DNA of 64,000 nt from G965212025 sp965212025 (GCA_965212025.1 OZ243039.1:310001-374000); one strand, 5' to 3'; positions 46,661 to 56,935 are shown, counted from the stretch's first letter. Made by a program: numbers and translations. Notes: a model not told the origin generated them from the letters alone.

Positions 46661-47098
46661 GTGGCTGATTTTGGAATCTTTTTTCAGCAGAACCTGATGT
46701 TGTTCGGGGTTGCCATAGCCCTCGTTTTTTTCATCGGCACCATCGAATTCGGCCGTATTTCGAGAAAACATGCCATGGTCACCCCAGAGCAGATGGTCAA
46801 ATTATTGAACCATGAAGGAACCGTATTGCTGGACGTACGCGAGGCAGGTGAGCATGCAAGCGGACACGTCAAATCCTCCAGGCACGTGCCTGCAGCAACA
46901 TTGGCAACGCAGATTGACAAGCTTGCCGTGGGGCGTAATGTTCCGGTGGTGGTATATTGTTCCACCGGAACGACATCTGAAAAATCGTGTCAACTCTTGC
47001 ACAAGTCCGGGTTTAGCAAGGTCTACAATTTGAAAGGCGGGTTCGCTGCCTGGCAGCAGGCTCATCTGCCTGTGGTCAGAAGCAAGAAAAATGGTTGA
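46661..47098 (+). CDS. yibN: Membrane-anchored rhodanese YibN
   Basis: A 145 aa protein with one N-terminal helix (residues ~8-26) and a rhodanese domain. The active-site loop is VVVYCSTGTTSEKS with catalytic Cys, and LLDVREAGEHASGHV is the family entry motif. GTG at 46661 with GGAG ten bases upstream is preferred to a TTG 21 bp earlier. First gene of yibN-grxC-secB-gpsA, identical in order to E. coli. Confidence 0.9.
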   Translation: MADFGIFFQQNLMLFGVAIALVFFIGTIEFGRISRKHAMVTPEQMVKLLNHEGTVLLDVREAGEHASGHVKSSRHVPAATLATQIDKLAVGRNVPVVVYCSTGTTSEKSCQLLHKSGFSKVYNLKGGFAAWQQAHLPVVRSKKNG

Positions 47099-47360
47099 AT
47101 TTGAAATTTATTCGTCGCGCAACTGTTCCTTTTGCAGGCAGGCGAAACGCTTGCTCGAAAAACGGGGGATTTCGTTCACGGATATTCCAGTTGACGGAGC
47201 CGGGCATGACCGTCTACAGGAGATGCTGGTTCGGAGCAACGGATGCCGGTCGGTGCCACAAATTTTTGCCGGCACTATTCATGTTGGCGGCTACAAAGAG
47301 CTTGCGGAATGGGGGCGGGACGGTCGTCTTGATGGTCTGGCTTCAACATCCACCAAATAG
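47091..47360 (+). CDS. grxC: Glutaredoxin 3
   Basis: An 89 aa glutaredoxin. The redox site is CSFC at residues 12-15 in place of the usual CPYC, and the glutathione-site motif VPQIF followed by HVGGYKEL is present. Overlaps yibN by 8 bp. The Pro-to-Ser change may shift redox potential. Confidence 0.9.
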   Translation: MVEFEIYSSRNCSFCRQAKRLLEKRGISFTDIPVDGAGHDRLQEMLVRSNGCRSVPQIFAGTIHVGGYKELAEWGRDGRLDGLASTSTK

Positions 47361-47369
47361 GAGCCAGAA

Positions 47370-47834
47370 ATGAGCATGAAAGATGTCTGCGTAGATTTGC
47401 ACAGTGTGTACGTTAAAAACATGGTTCTATCAACCGCTGACAGTCGGAATTTTGATTACGATAAATGGCAGCCGGATCTGGAAATCGAATTCGGGGCGGA
47501 TTACAACCTGGTCGATGAAGACAAGGACTCCTACGAAGTGACGCTTAGTTTCAAAATCGTTGCCAAATGTCAGAAAAAATTTGCTTTTGAACTCAAACTT
47601 TGCCAAGCAGGCATGTTCATTCTAAAAGAGACTTCAGACCCAGAGAGTGTGGATGCTTTTATGGGGATGGAATGTCCCAGCATACTTTTTCCTTTTCTCA
47701 GGCAGACGGTTGCTGACATGGTGACAAAGGCCGGCTTCCCGCAATTCCTTCTGGGCATGGTTAACTTCAGATCCTTCTACGAACAGCGGATGGAGGCTCT
47801 AAAGGAGATGCAATCTCCTCGTATGTGCCACTAA
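47370..47834 (+). CDS. secB: Protein-export chaperone SecB
   Basis: A 154 aa tetrameric chaperone that keeps preproteins unfolded and hands them to SecA. VYVKNMVLSTAD and the C-terminal LPQFLLGMVNF-type motif (here FPQFLLGMVNFRSFYEQRM) are typical. ATG start with GGAG upstream. 9 bp after grxC, 4 bp before gpsA. Confidence 0.92.
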   Translation: MSMKDVCVDLHSVYVKNMVLSTADSRNFDYDKWQPDLEIEFGADYNLVDEDKDSYEVTLSFKIVAKCQKKFAFELKLCQAGMFILKETSDPESVDAFMGMECPSILFPFLRQTVADMVTKAGFPQFLLGMVNFRSFYEQRMEALKEMQSPRMCH

Positions 47835-47838
47835 CCTG

Positions 47839-48852
47839 TTGACTCCTGTTTCAGTTTTGGGAGCAGGTTCCTGGGGAACCGCCCTTTCTGTGTTGCTTGC
47901 CCGAAATGGGCATGAAGTCCTTTTATGGGGGAGAGACGGGGGAAAACTCAACGAGTTGGCGAAGTCGCACGAAAACAAGCGCTATTTGCCCGGACAAACA
48001 CTTCCCCGCAATATATTTTTTGATGACTCCCTGGGTGCTGTGCTTGAAAACAGCAAAGTAGTGGTCTTGGCTGTACCGGTTGCCGCTCTGCCGGAACTAC
48101 TGGAGAAAATTGCGCCATGGTTCGGGAAGGAAAGTGAAAAAATTCTGGTCGGAACCGCCAAAGGTCTGGATAAAGAGTCCGGACGGACTCCCCATCAGGT
48201 ACTACGTGCCATTCTGGGTTCCGGAGGACGCCGCAGCAGCTTGTGTGGTCCCTCTTTCGCAGCAGAAGTGGCAGCCGACAAACCAACCGCGGTCACGATT
48301 GTTGCCAGTGACCTGAATCTGGCACGCGAAACCGGAAAATATTTCGGCAATTCCAATTTCAGGGTTTATTTCAGCGATGACGTTATCGGCGTAGAGATCG
48401 CTTCAGCGCTGAAAAACACTCTGGCAATTGCCACCGGCATTTCAGACGGTCTGGGCTTGGGGGAGAACGCCCGTGCGGCGCTGATTACGCGTGGTCTTTA
48501 TGAGGTTTCAAAACTGGCTGTCGCGATGGGAGCCAAAAAAGAAACACTTTACGGGTTATCCGGCGTAGGCGACATCGTCCTCACCTGTTGTGGTGGGCTG
48601 TCACGCAACCATCGTTTTGGGCTTTTGCTCGCTCAAGGCAAAGAAATAAAAAAAGCGATTGCAGAAATAGGACAGGTGGTTGAGGGAATGTCCGTAGCGT
48701 TGGCGGTTCGGCATCTGGCAAAACAACATCTGGTGGATTTGCCAATCTGTTTTGCAGTAGCGGACGTTGTGGAAGGAATCAAGTCCCCACTTGAGGCGGT
48801 GGCAACGCTACTGGCACGCAGGAATGCGTCATATTCAGGGAAAGAAGCTTGA
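47839..48852 (+). CDS. gpsA: Glycerol-3-phosphate dehydrogenase [NAD(P)+]
   Basis: A 337 aa enzyme reducing dihydroxyacetone phosphate for phospholipid synthesis. The N-terminal GAGSWGTALSVLLARNGH nucleotide site and the GLGENARAALITRGLYE motif are diagnostic. The start is TTG, 4 bp after secB with no separate ribosome-binding site, so it is likely translated by re-initiation. Its stop overlaps the next start by 4 bp (TTGA). Confidence 0.94.
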   Translation: MTPVSVLGAGSWGTALSVLLARNGHEVLLWGRDGGKLNELAKSHENKRYLPGQTLPRNIFFDDSLGAVLENSKVVVLAVPVAALPELLEKIAPWFGKESEKILVGTAKGLDKESGRTPHQVLRAILGSGGRRSSLCGPSFAAEVAADKPTAVTIVASDLNLARETGKYFGNSNFRVYFSDDVIGVEIASALKNTLAIATGISDGLGLGENARAALITRGLYEVSKLAVAMGAKKETLYGLSGVGDIVLTCCGGLSRNHRFGLLLAQGKEIKKAIAEIGQVVEGMSVALAVRHLAKQHLVDLPICFAVADVVEGIKSPLEAVATLLARRNASYSGKEA

Positions 48853-49805
48853 CCGAAGACAGAAAACAGTCGCTGGAATTGGATTTTTGCGGCATCCCGT
48901 TTGCCAGCCCGGTCGTTTTGCTATCCGGATGCGCCGGCTTCGGCAACGAATATTCGCGTATCGCAGGGTACACCAATCGTGATATCGGAGCAGTTTGCCT
49001 AAAATCTTTGACCATCGAACCCAGGAAGGGGAACCTCCCCCATCGTTTGTGTGAAACTGCCGCCGGAATGCTCAACTCAATCGGCTTGCAAAATCCTGGC
49101 ATGGATTATTTTTTACACAAAATTCTGGGCAGCCTGAAGTTTGAGGAAACACGCTATATTGCGAATATTGCCGGTTTTTCCGTAGCAGAGTACGCCAAAC
49201 TGGCGGAAAAGCTCGAAGACACCCCCGTTGATGGAATTGAAATTAACCTGTCCTGCCCCAATGCTAAAGGTTCAGGCCTGTATTTTTGTCATGACTGGGA
49301 CATTTCGGCGCGCTTGGTCGCAGCATGCCGCAAGGTCACGAAAAAACCATTGATCACCAAACTTTCCGGTAGCAGTAACAGGCTTGCAGAAGGAGTAAGG
49401 CGTTGTATTGAGGCTGGAAGCAATGCTTTCGCCGTTACGAACACAATACCGGGCATGGGGGTGGATATTCGGAAAAAGAAACCAGTTTTGGCGAGTGTTC
49501 AAGGTGGGCTTTCGGGGGCAGCCATCAAACCAATAGCGTTGCTTGCAGTGAAAACAGCCTATGAGGAATGTAAGTTGCACGGAGTTCCAATTATTGGCCA
49601 GGGAGGTATTTCCAGCGTGGAAGATGCCATTGAGTTTTTACTGGTCGGCGCTACAGCTGTGGGGTTAGGAACCGCCCTGTCTGCAGATGAACTGCTACCC
49701 AGGAAAATAAATCAGGGAATTCTTGAATACCTGAAACAGGAAGAAATAACCCACCTGTCAGAACTGACAGGGACTTTGGAGCATCTTGGAGAAACAGCTC
49801 CCTGA
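48849..49805 (+). CDS. pyrD: Dihydroorotate dehydrogenase, class 1B-like catalytic subunit
   Basis: A 318 aa FMN flavoprotein of pyrimidine synthesis. The catalytic cysteine motif EINLSCPN (~residues 133-140), the FMN/orotate segment AVTNTIPGMG and GQGGISSVEDAIEFLLVGATAVGLGTAL are class 1B features. The start is TTG overlapping gpsA by 4 bp. The partner subunit pyrK is not in the window, so the electron acceptor is unknown; a related flavin enzyme such as a dihydropyrimidine dehydrogenase subunit is a less likely alternative. Confidence 0.85.
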   Translation: MTEDRKQSLELDFCGIPFASPVVLLSGCAGFGNEYSRIAGYTNRDIGAVCLKSLTIEPRKGNLPHRLCETAAGMLNSIGLQNPGMDYFLHKILGSLKFEETRYIANIAGFSVAEYAKLAEKLEDTPVDGIEINLSCPNAKGSGLYFCHDWDISARLVAACRKVTKKPLITKLSGSSNRLAEGVRRCIEAGSNAFAVTNTIPGMGVDIRKKKPVLASVQGGLSGAAIKPIALLAVKTAYEECKLHGVPIIGQGGISSVEDAIEFLLVGATAVGLGTALSADELLPRKINQGILEYLKQEEITHLSELTGTLEHLGETAP

Positions 49806-49966
49806 CTACCTGAAAGAATTTGGCAAATGAACGGTGAGCGGCCGTCACCAGCGCCTCGTTGATAAAAGTGGCTATTGATGGTGCCCAGCGGACACCATTT
49901 CAACGTCCACCAGCAAACAATCCATCAAACAGGCCTTTATTGTATGAGCACCGGAATATTGAACGG

Positions 49967-52900
49967 CTACGTATGAGCCAGCTCATTTTCGCGGACATGG
50001 CGGCTCCAAATCGCTTTTCCAACAAAATGGCGAATCATTTGATCCCGACTGGCAGGGTCGACCTCTTTTGCGTGAGCCCTTCGAGCCTCACGTTCAGCTG
50101 CAGCAATAGCCAAAGGCAAGACACGCAAAAAACACAGCTTCAATTCCTCATCTGAAGAATTCAACCTTAATGCCTGCGCACCTTTTGGTACCTTCCCCCG
50201 TAGCTCATTTAACAGCACAGAATTCTGGGAGGCATGTCCCCGTAACCGGTTGAGTTCCGGCAAGTAGTACTTATTCTGAAATTCTACAGAATTCACTTTA
50301 GGAGAAGCCATTGGCGACATTTGCGACAGCCCAACATCCAAAGAATCGGCTCCAGGAAGCATCCCCACCTGTTTTTGCAGTTGTTTTTGAATATCGCGAT
50401 GCGTAGGAGGGTTATTTTTCAGATAACGTGCGCTCATGAATGCCCTCAACTGCCCTACGTGTCGTGCAAGATGGTTTTCATCAATCCCCACTCGCATCCC
50501 ACCTGGAGACCCTTGGAAAAACTGCCTTACATAGATTTCTGCCTCTTCAGAGACCAAATCGGTTACGGCTCCCCATGGAATCTCTCCGACGTTGCTGCTA
50601 CCAGGCAGCCGCACACTGGCACCACCTCCAAACTCCGTATTTTTCATATCCATTGAGGCGGGTCTTCTCTCAACGGCTTCGTTAAGCTTTTTCCCACTCC
50701 CAGAACTGATAGACAAAATTAGCCCGAGTCGACCGCCAAGATCAAAATTGGAGGCATAAAATTTTGCCACGTCCAGAGCCACTTTAACTCTTGGGTCATC
50801 CACTCCCTGAGAGGCTTCACCAAACCATTGTTCAACTCCGAAAAGCTCTTCCGGAAACATGACGTCTCCAACATCAACCAAACACCGTATGGCATCACGC
50901 TTTTTCTCAGGAAGATCACCTGAAATATTTCTCGGAAGCCCCAAAAAGAATTTTAACGCCAACAAATCATTTTTCAGGGAATTCTCATGGTTTCCATCCA
51001 CGGTCAAAGGAGTTGCTGACCGAACTGACTCGGTCAAAGAAGTTGCTGACTGAAATGACCTGGTCGAAGAAGTTGCTGACCCAGCTGACTCGGTCAAAGA
51101 AGCCCTGTCCACTTCCGGAAAGGATGATAGCCCCAGCGACAGGTGATCGTCCGAGTCGGTTACGGATCTCGGTGGCAAGACGACAGGGCGAATTTCCGGC
51201 GTCAGCAACCGCTCGTTCGGAACCATGGTTGTCTCCGGGTCAATCTCCGGAGATGGCGCCCTACTCTCCAGATCTTCAAACAGCGGATCCAAGGCACCCA
51301 CCCGCGTTACTCCACCCGGCGTAATTTCCTTTTGTACCCTGTCTGCAACTTGGTCATAAAGGCTTGCAAAGCTGCCTGCGATTGCATCCGGATTGTCTGT
51401 GATGTTTTGCACCTCCGGTTTCATTTGATCCAAAATGTCCGAGTAAAGAGCCAAGCTTGTGATCCTCTCCTCTTCCTGTCTATCTGTATCTGTAAGACCT
51501 TCGCTCAACTTCCTAACGTCTCTTAGGATTGACTGCATTTCATTAACTGTTATCGGTCGTGCCAGAAGCTTGTCCGAACCCGCATCGCGGCTTCGGAGAG
51601 CCTCTTGTTCGTTGCAGTCTGCAACAATTGCGACCGCCTCATTGTGCGTAAACAGCATAGACTCCAGTCGCTCACCCAGAGGACAGCTTTCATCATATTG
51701 ATGCACATAGGCATGCATGTGACCATTCAGTCTATCAGAGATACTTGCTTTGAAGACATCTGAATTCACTACTTGTGGCGGCAGCTTATCAAGATAGAGT
51801 TTCATACGGGTCTGACGACCCGTGGCGTACTCCTCTCTACCCATACCTGCCTCTTCTCTAACCTGAACCGGAAATTTACTGGCTCTGTCGGCGTAAGCTG
51901 TTCTTTGCACCTGCTGCAGAGCTCTGTCGACAGCTACTCTGATTTTGTCATCATATATCCGGCTAAATACCTTCTCGGCATTGTGCGGTGGGGACACATC
52001 CCGTAAAATCTCCAGCACATTGCTGGCACCTTTAAGTCCTTCTTCGGGAAGCTCTTCCAGTTGCTCACGCAGAGCCTTCTTGAATTCCTCAGAATACGGT
52101 TTGTCATAAACAGAGATTTCCACTCCATCAAGCACTCTTAACTTCGTATAATCTATTCGTGAATCACGATCACGGAGCTCATTGGCTCTATTCAAAGCAT
52201 ACTCAGAGGAGCTGTGCGGACCATAAGCAAGCCAATGGTTGTACATTTTTTTCAAAGCATACGAGTGACTAATCTTGAACGCCTCTTCACTGTTCTGTTC
52301 ATGTATTCTATGAGATCTTTGGCCTGAAAAAAATTCCTGTTCCCGCCTCTTCAGGTAAAAACCTTCTCTCTTTTTGGAATTAAATTCAGCTTCCTTTTCT
52401 AGGACAACTGCTAATATTTGCCCGGCTATCGCTTCTACATCTGCTGGTGGAAGCAGAAAAGTATCGTTGCCCAACGTATACATACAAGCTCCTGAATCAA
52501 ATTCAGGTATCCCAACCTGGCCACGAGCCAGTAATTCGGGCACGGAGTAACCTTGGCTATACTGACTCTTTTTAGCAGGAAAGGGTGTCGATTGTTCCCC
52601 CAAAAGTAATTCGCGATAGGCTTTTGTTCGTCGAGCAGGCTGTGATGCAACATGAGCATCAAGACTAGCCAGCACAGTGTCTACCTCGCTGAGTTGCCAT
52701 GGTTTGCCGGTTTTACGCACGTCAATCCACCTATAGTACCGGTCACGCCTGATTTCTCTCCCATTATAAATACCGGTTCTGTCGGTATTTATAAGCTTCA
52801 GACGCGGAAAAATCTTATGTAGCAATCGTTTAGTGCGAGATTGATCGAGAAATTTATCATCATCAAGATATACGAACCCATGGCACACCCTATCTTTATC

Positions 52901-54151
52901 TTTCGCTTTCTTAATGCGCACTCCGGCAGGAAGCCGTCCTAGGTTCTCCATGGTATTCCTTTCCGCTACCGTCATTCTCGCGAAGGGATCACGGTCTACG
53001 AGCGAGTTTACTCGTCCACCAAACACGGCACTCCATCTATAATCATCATCCCAAAACTCCTTTAATAACTCCGGCTCATACATCCCACTTTCCTCACACA
53101 GCCTTCGCAACTCATTTGTGACCCTCTGTTTCTCCTTAATGGCACCACGGGGATGGAAGAAATTTTTTATCTTTTTCCACTTTCCTTGAGAACGTGGCGC
53201 GAGAAGAGGCTTCAAGCGAGACCTAATGTGTAAATTTCCGTAGGGAGCTCCTTCTGCATGAGTTCTCCCTGCTTCCAACCTGTAACCATCATCATCCGGC
53301 ACACCCAGACCGTTGCACTTATTTTTTATGCCGTACTTGAGCTGGAGGAGCCGCAACTGAGGATTATTTTTCGGGTTTCTCGATTCCTGCAACCTTAAGT
53401 GCGCCCGAGTCTCCAGCACCAGAAGATCCTTTTCAAAAAACGAGTCATCAGTTGCCGTCTTCACCGTATAAACATCAATAGCCTCGGACGCCAAACCCAA
53501 AACCTCACGGCTCAACCCGGAACCAGCCTTGCAACTCCCAAGAACCTTCACAAGTTCCTCGTAATCTTTTCTTAAACCACCAGAATCCTTACCCAAGCGG
53601 GAACCCGCGATTAATTTTCCGGACAGAGCCAGAGCCTGATCGTTGTAATCTCCCCCGTTCTGTTCTTCAGGAGTGTTTCCACTATTCCCGGCAAACTTGT
53701 CATACGCCATGTTCAAATGAGCTCTGTACTGCCCTTCCATACCGTCATCCGGATCACGGGCATTGGTCTTTCCCCAATCCAGGGCAACCACCGCAGAAGA
53801 CAGCATTTGGTTGCTGCTAATTGGTTTCCCTGTATTTTCTTTGACCTGAATACCAGCCACACACTCGGCACCAAAAGAAATATACGACTGCATCTCTCTT
53901 TGCCATTTCCTGACGTCCCGAGTGCTAATCGAAGTATTCTGCTCTTTCAGCGCGTTAATTTCGGCCATCACTTGCTGAACTTCCGGACGTGTGGCACCCT
54001 CCCCATTCAAAGATCGCAACAGAGTGTCATGCACACGCACAGAAAGTTCTGCTCCGTTGTTGCCGAGCCTCAGGTTGTTTGCATCATCCACCTCATAAAT
54101 TCCCGCGTGGGTAGAGGTGGCCAAATTGTAAAAATCATTGAATTTAATCAT
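49967..54151 (-). CDS. Large unknown protein, possible secreted effector
   Basis: A 1394 aa soluble protein with no signal peptide, no membrane helix and no family I recognise. It is charged, largely helical in appearance, and has an internal low-complexity stretch (about residues 1030-1060, SLTES/SATS repeats) coded by a 30 bp tandem repeat at ~51000-51110. Several basic segments occur (for example KWKKIKNFFHPRG near residue 325). ATG start with GGAG nine bases upstream. It stands alone, convergent with pyrD. Length, lack of homology and a modular look recall effectors of host-associated gammaproteobacteria, but that is only a guess. Confidence 0.75.
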   Translation of the reverse strand: MIKFNDFYNLATSTHAGIYEVDDANNLRLGNNGAELSVRVHDTLLRSLNGEGATRPEVQQVMAEINALKEQNTSISTRDVRKWQREMQSYISFGAECVAGIQVKENTGKPISSNQMLSSAVVALDWGKTNARDPDDGMEGQYRAHLNMAYDKFAGNSGNTPEEQNGGDYNDQALALSGKLIAGSRLGKDSGGLRKDYEELVKVLGSCKAGSGLSREVLGLASEAIDVYTVKTATDDSFFEKDLLVLETRAHLRLQESRNPKNNPQLRLLQLKYGIKNKCNGLGVPDDDGYRLEAGRTHAEGAPYGNLHIRSRLKPLLAPRSQGKWKKIKNFFHPRGAIKEKQRVTNELRRLCEESGMYEPELLKEFWDDDYRWSAVFGGRVNSLVDRDPFARMTVAERNTMENLGRLPAGVRIKKAKDKDRVCHGFVYLDDDKFLDQSRTKRLLHKIFPRLKLINTDRTGIYNGREIRRDRYYRWIDVRKTGKPWQLSEVDTVLASLDAHVASQPARRTKAYRELLLGEQSTPFPAKKSQYSQGYSVPELLARGQVGIPEFDSGACMYTLGNDTFLLPPADVEAIAGQILAVVLEKEAEFNSKKREGFYLKRREQEFFSGQRSHRIHEQNSEEAFKISHSYALKKMYNHWLAYGPHSSSEYALNRANELRDRDSRIDYTKLRVLDGVEISVYDKPYSEEFKKALREQLEELPEEGLKGASNVLEILRDVSPPHNAEKVFSRIYDDKIRVAVDRALQQVQRTAYADRASKFPVQVREEAGMGREEYATGRQTRMKLYLDKLPPQVVNSDVFKASISDRLNGHMHAYVHQYDESCPLGERLESMLFTHNEAVAIVADCNEQEALRSRDAGSDKLLARPITVNEMQSILRDVRKLSEGLTDTDRQEEERITSLALYSDILDQMKPEVQNITDNPDAIAGSFASLYDQVADRVQKEITPGGVTRVGALDPLFEDLESRAPSPEIDPETTMVPNERLLTPEIRPVVLPPRSVTDSDDHLSLGLSSFPEVDRASLTESAGSATSSTRSFQSATSLTESVRSATPLTVDGNHENSLKNDLLALKFFLGLPRNISGDLPEKKRDAIRCLVDVGDVMFPEELFGVEQWFGEASQGVDDPRVKVALDVAKFYASNFDLGGRLGLILSISSGSGKKLNEAVERRPASMDMKNTEFGGGASVRLPGSSNVGEIPWGAVTDLVSEEAEIYVRQFFQGSPGGMRVGIDENHLARHVGQLRAFMSARYLKNNPPTHRDIQKQLQKQVGMLPGADSLDVGLSQMSPMASPKVNSVEFQNKYYLPELNRLRGHASQNSVLLNELRGKVPKGAQALRLNSSDEELKLCFLRVLPLAIAAAEREARRAHAKEVDPASRDQMIRHFVGKAIWSRHVRENELAHT
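51000..51110. repeat. 30 bp tandem repeat inside the 1394 aa gene
   Basis: Three units and a partial one of about 30 bp (GTTGCTGACCGAACTGACTCG-type) encode ten-residue Ser/Thr-rich repeats of the form SATSLTESVR on the minus strand. Unit length is a multiple of three, so copy-number change keeps the frame. Confidence 0.75.
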
Positions 54152-54544
54152 TCAGAACTCCAAAAATATCCCGCCATTTCTGGCGCATTTTAACACACTT
54201 GGCTGCACCAACTACCTTGATCACGGTATCGGGTGATACGAGGCGGGGGTTACAAGAAAATTTCGCGCGCGAAAAGCGCCTGTGTTCACGGGCGTTCAAG
54301 CCTGTCTTTGTAAGCGAGGTCAAGCAGTGTCGGAAGCCGGGAGCTGTGTAAAAATGGGGAAACTGGAATTGCGGGAGTTCAACGCTTCAAATTACCGCTG
54401 GAACGCAGTAAGAAATCGCTACCAACAGAATCACTCATTTAACCGGAACCCCATTAAACATAAGAAACCCAAGAGCTTGGCAGCACACACTGGCGCGTAC
54501 ATCCTGAACGGTAACGGCAACAACTGGCACTTGCGAGGCAAACG
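54152..54544. other. Intergenic region before the ion channel gene
   Basis: About 390 bp. An 88-codon ORF (54282-54548) overlaps the channel start by 4 bp, but its content looks like chance coding and I do not call it. A GC-rich TTCGCGCGCGAA palindrome lies near 54260. Confidence 0.4.
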
Positions 54545-55363
54545 ATGAATAAGCAACAAACACTCGACAGACCCACGGGATGGAACATTTTTATCCTGTA
54601 CATCCTGACGTGTTCCCTGCTGCCTCTGTTTTTGCTTTCCTTTTACACGTTTTCCGAGTCTACCCAAACAATCCTGCTGGGAGTGGACACCGTAATATGC
54701 TCCTTGCTTTTCACTGACTTAAGTATCCGCTTCGTACGCAGCCCAAGCAAGTTGGCATTCATGCGCTGGGGGTGGATTGACTTCCTGAGCTGCATTCCTT
54801 TTTTCCTGCTTCCCTACGTGGAGTGGAGTAGATGGGTTCGTATTTTCCGCTTAATTACCATCATTAGGCGAGTTGGTTCTTTCGGACGCATCATTGAGCA
54901 TCTTTTCCACAACCCACTTGCCGGCACGATGTACACGACTTTGATGCTGGGCATACTCGTCATTGTCCTGGGAGCCGAATTATTCTACGAGGCCGAAATT
55001 GGAATAGAAGGCTCGCTGATCCACAACTTCGGTGACGCACTCTGGTGGACAATAACCACCCTCACCACCGTGGGCTACGGGGACATTTATCCCATAAGTC
55101 CATTGGGTCGGGTAGTTGCCGCTACCTTGATGCTGTTCGGCATCGCACTTTACGGCTCTGTAACCACAATGATCGCCCAACTACTGGCAAGAAGCATGAA
55201 GAAAAGCTCTGAGGAATTCGAAAGAACCTCCCTGACTAGGGAACTTGACAACAAAATCCGGGCAGCCGACCTTAGCGACACCGAGAAAGAGGAGGTGGTC
55301 ACAGCCATCACCCGGAAATTGGAAACAATACGCCAGGCACGACAAGCCGACACAAACGACTGA
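54545..55363 (+). CDS. Voltage-gated-type potassium channel
   Basis: A 272 aa inner-membrane K+ channel with the six-helix plan. A basic S4-like helix (RWVRIFRLITIIRR, residues ~96-109) and the selectivity filter TVGYGD (175-180) are present, and a cytoplasmic C-terminal coiled coil (~225-268) probably tetramerises it. GAGG eight bases before the ATG. No RCK/TrkA domain, so gating by voltage or by the coil is expected. It is the last gene of normal composition before the AT-rich island. Confidence 0.9.
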   Translation: MNKQQTLDRPTGWNIFILYILTCSLLPLFLLSFYTFSESTQTILLGVDTVICSLLFTDLSIRFVRSPSKLAFMRWGWIDFLSCIPFFLLPYVEWSRWVRIFRLITIIRRVGSFGRIIEHLFHNPLAGTMYTTLMLGILVIVLGAELFYEAEIGIEGSLIHNFGDALWWTITTLTTVGYGDIYPISPLGRVVAATLMLFGIALYGSVTTMIAQLLARSMKKSSEEFERTSLTRELDNKIRAADLSDTEKEEVVTAITRKLETIRQARQADTND

Positions 55364-55619
55364 AAACGCTACGCATCCGAGAAAAACCCTACCCTACCGA
55401 CACCGCACCACAGTAAGATGCGCGGCACCACCCCCGAAAAGCAAAAGCACAAGTAGCAAGTACTCCGCGGGCAAGCTCACTCTTCTCTTGCCAGTCTGGC
55501 TCAAAGTAAATCCATGCAGTCAAAGCCAGAAACGTAACAAACCGGAGTTCCAATAGACCCGGCTGTAAAACCACAACAACACATTGTCATTCACGTCGAA
55601 CTCCATAAAAAGATGAATT

Positions 55620-56066
55620 TGTGAGCAGTATTTTCCTGTCCGAGTAGCAAGTACATCAGCCATACAATTATCCAAATTCAATAAATAGTTGAGAACTCAT
55701 TTCCTTGGTGCTGTGACTACATCTGAACCAGTAACAGGTGAAACAGGAGAGTGGTATTATCTAAATCAAAGTAAACAACCGAATGCTTCGGTAACAAGCA
55801 GCCATCTTGGTGGTAGCAATGACAAAGTCATCCGAGGAATAAGCCAACAGTTCTGACGTCAGCACTATAGAAGTAATTAGGGAATTTCTTGGTGGTATTT
55901 TGTTAACCAGAAACTGGTTTGTAAAGCAAAACCACAAAGTTGAAATGAATTAAGAGAAGACCAAAAACGAAACTAGTATTGAGGCTGATGGAGCACGGTA
56001 ACAAATCGAGTAGGTAAACTAGAATTACAGCAAACATTAAGCGCTATAGAAAGTGCAGTTATGTAA
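55620..56066 (+). pseudogene. Decayed coding region in AT-rich DNA
   Basis: Protein-like stretches appear in successive frames on the plus strand. 55713-55856 reads VTTSEPVTGETGEWYYLNQS... and ends TGA; 55843-55953 reads SSDVSTIEVIREFLGGILL... with a TAA followed in frame by EKTKNETSIEADGAR; 55998-56066 reads VTNRVGKLELQQTLSAIES.... The pieces follow one another as if one gene had suffered frameshifts and nonsense changes. No family recognised. The rest of 55364-56320 is AT-rich with nothing else I can support. Confidence 0.4.
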
Positions 56067-56320
56067 AAAACATAAGTATAAACTACGGTTGTATATAACG
56101 GTGCCGTTCTATAAATATAATTTCTTTGAGGAAGGAGTTTTCACAAGCTAACAAAAAATCAACTAAACTACCACGAGAACTGCAATCAACAATAACTGTG
56201 AACCTTCACTTCACGCAATAAATTCTAATCTTTTTCCAAAAGTCTTTGTATCAACAAGTAAATGAGCCGGAATACAGTAAGATAGCTTTTTCTCGACGTC
56301 GCCCCAAAAGTGCATCCCAA

Positions 56321-56935
56321 TCAAATGAGTTTTGTTCGAAATCTTGCATAAACAGGTGATCCACTATCACCTTTTATTGTAGCCGTATTAAGGGTTCTTA
56401 TCCTGTAAACAAACCTAATAGTAACAAGTAATTTGCCATTTAGAGCCTGAAAGGGGAAACGTGCACTAGATGTTCTTCCAATTAATTCCCCATCAATCAC
56501 CTGCCTATGAGTCATAATTTTCACTTTACGATAATGAAAGCCATTACCAGCATCTAATTTCGACGGTTCAAGTAAAATATCATAAGGTCCAAGGTTTTTG
56601 TGCTTTTGTTCTATCTGAATTCTTATATATTTATCTTCAATTACAGCCAACGATGCATCAATGGCTTCTCCATTAGGAAATTTCGCATGCTTATCTCCAC
56701 GTGCGATTACTGCATTACTAAGCCCCTAGTCTGGATCCAGTATCTTTAGATCTGGATACCCTTCCAAATTGATGGTTTTTGAAGATGCTGCCAATACATG
56801 CTGGCAGGATAATATATAGTATTTATCATCAGACTTTAGCAGTGCAGTTGATGTACCTGCAATGCCAGCGCCATTTTCTACCTGAGCTACTATCTTAAAC
56901 ATCGGACTGCGCTTCACCTGAAAATATGTCTTCAA
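56321..56935 (-). pseudogene. Trypsin-fold serine peptidase interrupted by an in-frame TAG
   Basis: Two ORFs (56726-56935 and 56321-56650) lie in one frame and are separated only by a TAG at 56726-56728. Read through, they give ~204 aa with a full catalytic triad: His in YILSCQHVLA, Asp in AIDASLAVI, and Ser in IKGDSGSPVY. This is the classic chymotrypsin-fold order and spacing. The natural start may be the ATG at 56902 (MFKIVAQVENG), which overlaps the upstream 113 aa ORF by 8 bp. Whether TAG is a nonsense mutation or is read through cannot be told. Stop TGA. Last gene of a four-gene minus-strand operon. Confidence 0.7.

Noticed and set aside
54282..54548. 88-codon ORF overlapping the K+ channel start
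   Set aside because: The ATGA overlap is attractive, but the sequence lacks hydrophobic core patterns or known motifs.
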